A DNA stretch of 64,000 bases from Pisaster brevispinus (Eukaryota; Echinodermata; Asteroidea; Forcipulatida; Asteriidae). Positions 51,031 through 63,000 of the stretch are shown in pieces (position 1 is the first letter of the stretch; every line of letters begins with the position of its first letter). The position numbers were made by a program, and so were the translations under genes. The stretch covers positions 7,452,768 through 7,516,767 of the forward strand of contig JAMKCF010000018.1 of NCBI GenBank assembly GCA_023634235.1, given 5' to 3'. A model generated the notes under the pieces. That model did not search any database, had not been told where the DNA came from, and saw only the letters and a program-made list of their open reading frames with translations.

Positions 51031-54000
51031 GTAAGTTAACCAAAATAATTTGTAATATAAATCAGATCGAGGGAATGTGGAATTTGATTTGTGGTAAAGA
51101 TGGGAGTTATTGTGATGGAAACATTTTGTATGAAGATTGGTCTAAACTTTATTACAGTAAGTAGTTTGAAAATTATTAATTTTAGCTAAAGCAATCTTCT
51201 GGCAGTTTTCCTTAAAAACCATCACAATAACTCCCATTTTTATACCGCAAACCAAATTTCACATTGACTCGATCATTCACTGACACTGCGTATACGCATC
51301 TGACAATAATTGTTAAAAATACTTCAATTTGTCGAAATACGCGTCCGACTAGGTGTGTACATAGATATAGAATATAATACCTATCTATGGGTGTGTATGA
51401 CCCATAGATATAGAATATAATACCTAGACCGGCCGCGCGTGCGCGCGCTCCACTGCCTGTTTATAGAAAAATATTTGGTTCGCCATGGACGCAGTAAAAT
51501 GTCACGTTTTTTATGTCAGCCCCCAAGCTGAACCAGCGTATTGTACGCGCCGCCGAGCTAGGTATTATATTCTATATCTATGGTATGACCATAGAGTTAT
51601 ATATTACTCTATGGGTGTGACCAAAAGTTATCTTCTTCCTTTTTTTAAATTCGGACGCAGAAGGGCATTATGCAACCTCGTTCCCAGTGGTGTACGATCT
51701 CGACGCGCCATTTTGTTTTCTTTCCCAGAATGCCTTGCTCGATAGTAACCCCTGGAAGTGTGACTTCAAAATATCCAAATATATTGGTTTTTTTTAATTA
51801 GTCCTGTGGTTGATCCATTCTGTGTTAGAGACTTTGCAGAGCGCGCTGTCAAAGGACGCATCAAGTCATGGAACAACCATCCTCGTTCCCAGGGGTGATC
51901 GATCTCGCCGCGCCATTTTTTCCCAGCATGCCTTGCTCGATCATAACCCCTGGAATTGGTTCATTAAAATGTGCTAGTATCTAGCACATTTTAATTAGGC
52001 CTGGGCCGATCCATTCTACGCGCGCCCTCAAGTACGGTAACCCGTAAAAGAGGCATCAAGTCAAAAAGCAACTGGTCCTCTGTCATTCTTCTTGATTTCT
52101 TCAAATTTTGCAGTTTAGGGTGACCGTGTAAAAACATGGGCCTTTCTCAAACCTCGGCTTGGGCTCCGTCTCCGGCTTGGGCTCCGTTATGAATTGTTGG
52201 TGCAGCGTGTATTTGTATCACATGGAGCCGGCGCGGCACGGAGCCCCGGCACGGAGCCGGAGCCCAAGCCGAGGTTTGAGAAAGGCCCCTTGATTCATTT
52301 GAGATGGAATCGCGTCAAAATACTTGCATTTTTACACGCGCGCACTAAGCGTCCTACAAGCGCCATACGTGCGCTCGAAAGTTTTTAACCAGCGTATACG
52401 CAATGTGGTCACCGTTGGGAGCCAATAAGCATTGTTTTTCAGTGCATCCCTACCAGGGATGACCATCCCTACCCCTCTCATTCTTTTTCGATCTTGTGAT
52501 ACGTCTTTACTGTGTGCAGTTTAAGGTGACCATGTAAAAACATGATTCATTTGAAATGTATTGCGTCAAAATACGTGCATTTTTACACGCGCGTACTAAG
52601 CGCCCGACAAGCGTCCTACAGGCGTCCTACAAGCGCTCGAATGTTTTCAACAAGCGTGCACGCAAAGCAGTACATTTTGGTTAGCCAATCAGCATTGATT
52701 TTCAGTGTTTCCCTGTCAGGGGTTTAGTAGCCTTTAGTCAAGGCGCACCGCGGCACCCCAGCCCAGGTATCACGCACGAAAAAGACTAGCGCGAGCGGCG
52801 AAGCCGCGAAGCGCCTTTACCAACTCGTTCAGCTAATCAATTATTCATGATCATGAAATATTTATATATGCAATTTCTTGTACCCAATCACTGGCAACTA
52901 GATGTTGGCCTCCTCTATTATATAGATGGGTAATGCTGTCTGGCAAATATTTATTTTAGTTTGACAATCGGTAACATGAGAAAGGATAATTTGACAAAAC
53001 TAAATTTTATTTGCATTTTTAGAACTTTTACTTAACACGTCATCAGCCTAAAACATGTAAATGGAAACGAGAATGCATGTATACTTCGTAGCACACCGTC
53101 TGCAAGTAATTGTGTCTTCTTATTGGCCAACAACTCATCACGCTAATGCATTATGCATTACATTTCTCCCACCAAAATTGGTAGCAAAAAGTAAAGAAAA
53201 CATAAAGCCCCAAAACGAGTTGGTAAAGGCGCTTCGCGACTTCGCCGCTCGCGCTAGTCTTTTTTCGTGCGTGATATCTGGGCTGGGGTGCCGCGGTGCG
53301 CCTTGACTAAAGGCTAGGGGTTTAGCGACGAGAGGTATCGATACGGCGCGCTGCCCATGGTAGCGAGGCTGGGCATTATGACTACGCACTGCACTTCCGT
53401 TTTACATACTGCGTACTGTGACAAAAGGGTCCACGCGCTGCGTACGCAGTGAAGTACAAACAGGCATTCCGTATGCGCACCTTAAATGGCATCAGTGCAC
53501 ACAAGAGTCTATTTTTTTTACATCCCTGTGGAAACTATTTTTGTTTTTTTCCTGTGTCTCTGCACTTAACACCTTCCCAAATACTTCCTTGTGGAGCACC
53601 CCCGTCTTTAAACTACCCCTACTATGTACAGAGGTGGGACGATGCACGACAATTATGAAGAAATAGGGGGTATGGCCGACGACGATGACACCAATTGCAA
53701 TTGTGACACCCCACCCCCAATCTATGCCACACCTTCTCCGATGCCCAGCCCTTAAGGAGCAGTGCTGCCTTGAAGACCTAATGGCAGCAAACGAGAAGGC
53801 CGTGAGGTGTGCCCAATTCTGGCCAAACAATTTGAAGAGTACGCTGCAAAAAACGGGGGTGTTTAAATTGACACCATAGGGGTCGTCACATATGGATACC
53901 CAAGAGAAAATCAAAATTAACAACATAGGGTGTTAAAACAACACCAATGTAATAAGTGTTATTTTAAGACCCGATGGCGTAAACTTTGATTCTTTTTTCA

Positions 54001-57000
54001 GTTTATATGTGACAACACAAATGATGTCAATTTTAACCCCACAGTTTTGCAGTGTAGATAATGGACTCGACAGAAGAAGTATTTACCTATGGAAACCTTT
54101 TAGCTTTCCCTTTTTTGTTTAATCATCGGTCTCCATAGCGTATATGAAAACACGCTTTGCTGCCATTTGGTTGAACCGGTATTTTTACTCCACAAAATGG
54201 TGGAGCGTGTCTTTGAAATGCCATGAGCTTCTCTATACTCCCATAGCATATTTGTCATTAGAAGAAGAAAACATAGGTAGATTATTACCGACAATTTTCA
54301 AAAGGTTCTACACGGTTGCCACTTTACGCGTTGCTTGCTATTCTACCAATTATTTTGTACAAAGTACAACATCGAGATGGCCCTACAGCCAAATATCTTT
54401 CTCATGACATACTCTGTCTGGCCAGATTCTATGATTATCATTAAAGGCATAATTCCCCATATTTCCCCTCCCCCTCTCTGCCCAGCTATCTTGTCACTCG
54501 GTGCTCTTTGATAACGCCGGGTTGCATTACGAGAACCCCCAGGTCAGAATCAACCCAGATTCCTGGGCCCAATTTATTAAAGCCTGTAAGCACAAAAACT
54601 TGCTTAGCAGAAACAGGTTACCAGCCAACATTCCATACAGTTTTACATTGCTGCCACCGGTCGCCCGCTCATTTCTTGCTAAGTAAAGACACTTTCCAAG
54701 CAGAATTTTCTGCATAACATCTTTATGAAATTGGGCCCTGGGGTGGATTTTACAAAGAGTTAAGTTTGGTCTTAAGTGCAAATCCATCTTAATTGCTAAG
54801 CAAAGTGTGATGTCACAATACAAATCACGATGGTAATACTGACAACTCATCTTAAGATGAATCTTAGTGCTTTGTGAAATCGACCCCTGGACCCATGGGG
54901 CCCGACCCTTTTCCGGGTCAGAGTGGTTAAAAGTTGAATTTTAATTCAAATTTTGCGTCATTTTTACCCTTTAATTGGTAGTTTTGACACACAGATTCTG
55001 GATCATTCTGACTAAATATTTGATGAGTGTGTTCGAAAAATAAAAGACCGCGGTGTGTTGGTTGTGTGACGTGTCTTTTTTTTAAAATCCAATCAGAACA
55101 TTGCATGACGTCATGAACCAAAATGTTGACCCGGAAAGGGTCAAAATTATTTGACCCGGAAGAATGGTCAACAATTTTGACCCGGGAGTTTTATCATTGT
55201 TGTCCCATCTGTTATATATTTTAATATACACACAGAAAACATGAAAAGGAAGTTCATCAAATGGCCTCGTCTAAATAAGAAAAAAAACCAAAAAAAAACG
55301 GAAATCGGTTTAAGTTTTTGGCACGGATCGCGGCAATCGATGGCTATTTTTAATCTTCACAGAGTGACTCCAAGGCAATACGATTTGCGATGCATCCATT
55401 TTTCCAATAGAGAGTTCTTGTAAAAGTGTGGGGGAAATTACAAACCTCTAACATCACGTCAAAGTGGTAACAACAAATAGTTTATACTCTTTCCGAGCAA
55501 AATTCCGGCATCAAAAACAAACAGGTATCTTTATTCCCAAGAGGTTATTTTTGCGCTAGTCAAATTCGTCTTGATTGGAAATCATAAAAATTCAGGGATG
55601 AACTGAAAAATATCTGCAGAGAAATGAACAGACCGTAATATATTTAAAATGTGACGTCATCGAACGTTACTGGATTCTGACGAAACATTGCACTAGAAGG
55701 GTATTTATTTTATTATAATTTTTTTTTAACAGGATACAATCAGCTCAAAGGCTGTTTACCATAAAGGTCCTGATTTTGAGCAGCATTCAATATCTCGAGA
55801 AACAAAATGACACTCTTATAAAGTCTATCATTTTTAATTCACTGCACGAAGACACCCGAACAATAGACTGCAAATATCGATCAAATCGCGTTCAACGAAC
55901 GCTGAGCCCCTTTACTTTGGTGGCCTTGGAGAGTCATCGAACATACATATCTACATAAATACCTGCGAGCTGGGGGCACAAATCGTGAACATCTTACGTA
56001 AACATTCGCACCACGGCCAAAATCGTGAATATTAACGTAAATATTTACGCAAATATTAGCGATTTGGGGGCACAAATCGCGAGTATTGCGTAAATATTTA
56101 CCAAAATATTTTCAGTTTGATGCTCCTTCAGGGCCATCGTAGTTTAATTCTGTTCACTTTTCTATCACACGTAATAAAGCAATTTACCTGGGAACCCAAG
56201 ATAATAAACATACAGACAAAAATGGAACAAGAATATAATTATTTTATACTATCTTAAAAATCCAATTTCCCCAACGAGCCATTTAGATTTAAACACTGAA
56301 AGAAAACCAATAACGATGAATGTCATATACACGCATAAAATTCCTTGTACGAATGCAATAAATAATCTTTTAATATTTTTTTTTACTTTTTTTACTTTTT
56401 TTATTTTTATGAGAAATTACACGCTCGGCTTATGCCTTTTAAAATTAGTGCAGTTTATAGAATTGAGTCAGTGACGCCAATTAGTACAAAATGAAAGGTG
56501 CATTCAATGGAAGAATTAGGTTTGTAACATAATGAACCACGATTGAATGAACTTGAACACTTTTTTTTTTTAAATAGGAAGATTTCTTTAGTTTTTACCA
56601 TGGCAGCAGAAAACATCGATATTGGGTTAAAAAGAACATGTCACTGTAACTTTCGTACAAAAAGTAAAACAGCAAAGAAACAAAACAAGAACAATTATAG
56701 CTTGAAATTGAAAGGAGTTTGAAAATACCTTTTATGTCCCTGTTTTCCCCAAAACATCCTCCACCCTCCACAGCCCCACCTACGTTAGTCTTTGATCAAG
56801 TCACTCAAACTGTCCATAATTAATACATAGTCGCGAGAGGGCGAGATCACACACGAACTACTTTCCAACAAGAAAGCAACAGCAATAAAGAGGTCAAAGA
56901 AGGCAGCTCATTGGCCAATTCTGCGCGCTGCGCGTACATATTATATTCGTTTTTCATTGTTTCGTCATCTGTTTATCTCTAAGATGGCGGCGTGATGACG

Positions 57001-60000
57001 TCAATGCATCTATCTATCTATCTACATACTAATGCAAGTAATGTGTCTGTTTGTGTAAGAAAATCTCCCAGGTGCCTGTATAAATCGGGCTGCAAATTTT
57101 CGTACAGCCTTTTTTCGGTCCGGTGATCATACTAAGGGGGTACGATTTTTTTTCAAATTTGATTTATTTCACATATTATTTTTTGAAAGAGGATGAACAA
57201 ACGCAAGGTATGAAAGCGCGGCTGATGATTTACGAAAACATGCCCAACGAAAAAAACGTTGACGTGCGGCACGAATCACGTGCGGCACCAAAACCCGGCC
57301 GCTCTCCCATTTGGATCAAGTTCGCACACGGACCATTCATTATGCATACATTATTACGCCGATTTTAAATGGTACAACATCTGGACCCAATTTCATTATT
57401 TCCTGCAAACACGTCTGTGTGTGTATCTCTCTGTGTATTATAGAAAATACAACATTTCCATTATTATTTTTATTTTCTGAATCGATCAAACAATTACCTC
57501 GACTAATCACCACAGGAAACTAACAGCCTCGCGAAAGGCCGCCGAAGGTGTTTCTCCAACAAAATTTACTGCTCGTAAAAAAAAGGGGCCATCCATCCTA
57601 GTGTAATTTTAATCAGTATCGAGGTTAACGTCTTAGATACAATCGGAAATCAGATAGTAGGTTGTTCCCAAATACTGATTCTTGGTGGTCCAAACTCCAC
57701 GTACTTCTGATTATGGAAAATATTATTTTGTTTGCCCATTTCTTTCTCCATATTTTCTAGCACTTTCTGTTACGAGAAATTCAGCATCACAGAGCACCAC
57801 TATACATTACGATGACTTTCGAGCATACAAGGCTGTGGATGGCGACACCCAAACTTACTTCAGATCGTGTAAGCTTAAAGATGTTCTTGGGAGTTTGGCC
57901 TGCATTTTGTTCACCCACTATAAATTGAAAACATATACTCGCACCACAAATTTTTAATGCAAAGCCAGCGTGAAGGGCGGTTAAATTAAGGCTTTTTTGC
58001 TTTACGGGAAGGATCAATGTTCGTATACAAAATTCGGAAATAGTTGAAAACATCTAGGCCCCTATTGAAAAGTTGTAATTATCAAAACACAAAACACCCG
58101 AATGTTCAGAAATAAAGACATATTACGAAATTAGATTCCATTTATAGAAAAAGATTCCAAGTGCGATTGTAGGGTGCTCAAAACAAAAGCAGAGGTACAG
58201 TAAATCTCTTCAAATCATGCCACCTCTAATTCCACTAACCTCGTACTCAATTTCCGCTCATTTCATAAAAATTGTAAGCTCCATTTTTGTTTTCAATGTT
58301 TTTCATTGATTGCCACAGAAGAGTTCATTTTTATGGCTCATTTCTAATAAATGTATCTTTGTCTCATATATTCTGATTCTGGAAATATCGTGAACCTTGA
58401 ACCTTGAAAAAACCATCCTCCTGGGAGGCACCGGGTGTACCGCAGTTCACTGAGAACCTAAATGTTCATTACATTGTAACATTGCCCCCCCCCCCCCCTC
58501 CCGCATTGGCTCAGCGTGTGCATGGAGTCGCCTTATACCACTGTGTCAACCACTGTTGAAATGGAATACACGTTGGTGTGTTATGGTGTAACTTTTTATA
58601 CTACAAGGTTGCCTAAATGTGGGATACCAAGTTAAACAAAACAATAAATAGTTCGTGAAACCACTTTTAATGTGTTCCGATACATCAGCTACTGGTTTAA
58701 TGAAGTTTTGCCTGAAACCAATTTCAAGTATGTTCACAATTTATTTTCCACGATTTATACCGAAATATTGCCCTTTTTTTCGACACCAGCGATATCTGAC
58801 CCGCATCCTTGGTGGGGGGTTGAATTGAAATCGACGGACAACGTGCGTAGCATCTCTGTTACATTAAGAGCAGACTGTTGTGGTAACTATAATGTCCGTT
58901 GTAATTGTAAATCAGAGACACTTGACGTAGGTAAGAAGTCATTGACCTTTTAAATGCATATTGCCATAGTGTTTGTATTAAGGGTTTTAAAAAAATTACT
59001 GTCAACAAACGGCAAACAAAGAAGTGCCCCCGTTGATTAGAAATCAATACAAGTTTGAATCTCCTAAGATCATCTTCAGGCCACTTTTGGAGATGCAAAT
59101 TTCCATGATGTCCGTTTGTAAATGCTGCGGCCAGAGATGCGGTTTGTACCCGCTGTCACTCGCTAAACGTGTATTTATACATGGATGGTTTCGACGGGCT
59201 CGATGAAAATACCGTGACCGTTTTTGTAGTTTTCTCAACAAATCACACTGCATTCAGCTGAAACTTTCACTATAGTTACTTTTCAATCGTATCTTTTATT
59301 GATTACTGGAAATACAGTCAAGCTTACTATGCCCCCAAATTTAAAGCAATATTGTTGTACAAATACCATAAATTCGATTGTTCCCCAACGTCCACTGTGT
59401 ACCAACCATTTACCTTTTCGATTATTTTAGGACTGTCATTCATTGGCGCAGTAGCACGAGCAGGGCTCAGTGCGACTGTCACTGACAACCAGCAGTGTGG
59501 CTTGCCGGCCACGAAGGAGCAATCCAAACCTGGTGCCGTGATTACATTCAACTGTAATCCACCAGTGACAGCCAAGTATGTAAGCTTGGATATCGATCCA
59601 TCTCAACCGTTGGTTAAAAGGGGTGAGCTGAATGTTGCTGAGGTGACGGTAAACAACACGGCAGGTTCAGGTAGGACAACTTCCGTTCTTCTTCTAAAAA
59701 GTATGTTATGTCTTAAGTTTTAGAAGAAAAAAAAACATCAAACAAACAAACAGTATGCAGTTAGTCGGTATTAAAAGCAGAAAAATATGTTTTCAATGAA
59801 TAAATAAATATATATAAATAAAAACATCCAACCTACAAGCGCTTTGAAAGTTTTGATCCAGCGCGCGCAAAGCAGTTATTTTTGGAAGCCAATCAATCAG
59901 CGCTGTTTTTCGCTTGGATGCGGCTTATTGCGCAATTTAGGCAACACGGCGATTACGCATTACGAGTTGACTCCCAAAATGGAGAGCGTTGCAGCAGCTG

Positions 60001-63000
60001 CGTGTGACGTCACAATGGTGAAAGGATCAATTTGCAATATTTTTGACCGCGTGTGGTACAAAGTATACAACGAACTGGTTTTTCCATCGTTGTCGTTATT
60101 ACTGTTAATTATTTGACCATTAATAAAATTAAAAAAAAACACCATGAGGGCAGTCCAAATAATTGACAAGGAAGGAAATAAGCCTTTGAATGCACCCTTC
60201 ACGCGGTATACGGTCAATTGGATCCAGGGAACGGTAACATGTAACAACAAAAGGCAAACTGAATAAATATTGTTGTTGTGGTCTGGTGTACTGTATATTT
60301 CATATGAAGACTCAGTCAGCATTTTCAAATTGAATCCCATTTCCCTTCCAGACGTACCTCTACTTGGAAACCTAACTTCACAAAGCACGACTCATGGTGA
60401 TGATAAAAGGGCCTCTTCTGCAATTGACGGAAGAACAGACACTTGGAGTGCAACTAGTATGCCCTAATACAATTATTCTTATACTTATTTTTAATATAAA
60501 GAAGATTATTCCCTGTCATTTTGCCGCATGTTTAATGCCGCGACGCGTGATGCTAGAGCATCCTATTTATGTCCTATATGTACAGGTAATAATATAGGAC
60601 GTATAGACCGTGCAAGTCTCGCGCGTATTCGAACATTTTTGGGACCACTGTGGTCCCACGTACATTGCTTTAACGCGTTAAAGAAACAAACTCACGCGCT
60701 TTAACGGATCCCAATGTTCAAATACGCGCGAGACTTGCACAGTCTATTGGACACTTCTCAGCGAAGTTTTGCAGCGTCGTTTCCAAAATATTCGTTCCCG
60801 CCCATTCGTCCCAGCGAAACAAGGTTGTGTCCACGGCGCACCGGACACGGTTGAAGTTTACGTGGAGTCGTCGATCCTCGTTGTTCAGAAGGGGTTTATA
60901 GATTTTCCAGAGTGTGAGGTGGGCGAGTTTCCGCGTCTATTTTGCGTTTGTTGTGGGGAAAAAATGACAAGGATGTATGTGAAAGTTATAAAGAGCAAAT
61001 ATTGAATTTCGTGAATTTCATTTCGTTCGTGAATTGTCGCAGAATATAATCACTCGGTATATTTGGATTTTTCCATTTCGCTAGGCTTTGCCTCATGATA
61101 TGGAATTGCCCAGATATCACCTCGTGATTATGGCTGCGACAATTCACCTGCATGCATCCAATATTGGTACAACATTACTCTGTCAAATTAAAGGTATCGC
61201 ATATTTATTAGGTAGCTTTAAAGATATATATGTTTTGGCTGATTTTAGTTTTGTCTTATCATATCCAAGAACGTTCATGCTATTTTGTTATGGTCAATTT
61301 ATAACACGTCAATCATAAAAATGTCATGTGAGTTCCGAAATGTGAATGATTTTTCATGAGTGATTTTCATTTTCAAGGCTAATTTAGGTGTGATCGTTCT
61401 CATAAACGTAATGCTCGAATTAAAAACTTTTAACATTGTCCACTTCCCGTAACCCCTCCCCATCTAAATCACCCCCCCCCCCCGCCCCTGATTGGCCGAA
61501 AAACGTCCACACCATTGCTACCTACCCGTAGTATAATGGTGCAGTCCAATGTCTTTGCGCAAGCGCAACAGCAACACATCGCGCTATCCTACGGACAGAG
61601 AAAAACACTTCCCAGTATTTTCCAGATAAAGCTATTTTGAGCTCGTTTTCAAGGTTTCAATATCCGAACGTTTTATCTTTCAGAGAATCATCCTAATCCA
61701 TGGTGGCGATTGGACTTGGGTGACGAACACTGCATTGGCAGAGTCATTGTTACGCCTAGAGTGGACTGTTGTGGTAAATGAAACTATTCATTAATGTTAC
61801 ATTAACCATCACATAAAACATTGTATTGTTGTAAAACTGAGTCTCCTTAAAGAATATAGCAGAGCTATGCCAAAAGTGTACATGCTCCTTATACATTTCA
61901 TCTAAATGTATACGGTACCAGACCATTCAGTAAATGAGCATTGAGGCCAAAAACGCCATGCCATTTGACGGTGCCAATAACCTGAACTCAGACAACAACA
62001 AAATGGCGCGGCGAGATCACCACTGGGAACGAGGTTGATCTCAAAGGTAACGTTGACTGAACTTATTCCAAAATATCTTCAAACATAAGAACAGTAAAAA
62101 CAAATATCTTTGATTTGTCAAAACAGGGGAACGTTTCGTTGGTGTAACCGTACGCGCTGGAGTCAATCTGAACCATATTGAGAATCAACAATGTGGCTCA
62201 CCGGCAACCGAGGCCCAGTCTGTTCAAGGCGTCACGGTTGGATTTATGTGTGATCCACCAGTTAAAGCCAAGTATGTCAGCTTGGATATCAGTAATCGAG
62301 GAGCGTTGAATATCGCTGAGGTGACGGTAGAAGAGTTTAACGCCGACGAATGCTTGCCTGAAGTTGATAATTGTAAGATTTCAAAGTAATATAGTAATAA
62401 CAATAATAATTATTATTAGCGCTTTATCACATCCAATGGGCATCTCAAAGCGCTCAGTATTTTTCCTACAAGGTCTAGATAGCTACGTCTTGAAGAAGAA
62501 GAAGAAGAAGACCTGTTCCTTTACATGACACCATGTAATGTTGCGCAATATGCAGCCAATCAAACCAGGAACACCGGGGCAAACCCCTTCTCTTTTACGA
62601 AAGTGCACTGGGTTTCTGTTACGTGCATATTACACAAAACACGGGACCTTAGGCTTTACGTCCCGTCCGAAGGACGAAGCAGTAATGGTCTTGCTTATTA
62701 TTATAGACACGACCGGGACACACACTCTGCTGATCAGAAGCACCAGAGCTTGAGTCCGGTGTTCTTGTCCGCACGGCCACGACACGCCTACAAACATTAT
62801 AATCAAGTATTTTATACCGATTTTCATTTCCAAAACGTGTTTGGAGAAAATCGCGATTGAAGTTGCACTTTTTTCAAACTGCTGTTTCGGAGTATGGTTA
62901 CTTTTTTTGTTAAATTCTTTTAAAACAAAAATAAAGCTGAATACTTTATTCGTATATAACTGTTTTCATTCCTGCAACTATTTTAATTAGTAATTAATTC

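Noticed and set aside
53492..53926. 144-aa minus-strand ORF in fucolectin intron 1
   Set aside because: Low-complexity, no domain, antisense to the orphan exon and overlapping an inverted-repeat element.
59960..60388. 142-aa minus-strand ORF
   Set aside because: Antisense to fucolectin intron 4 and exon 5. No motif.
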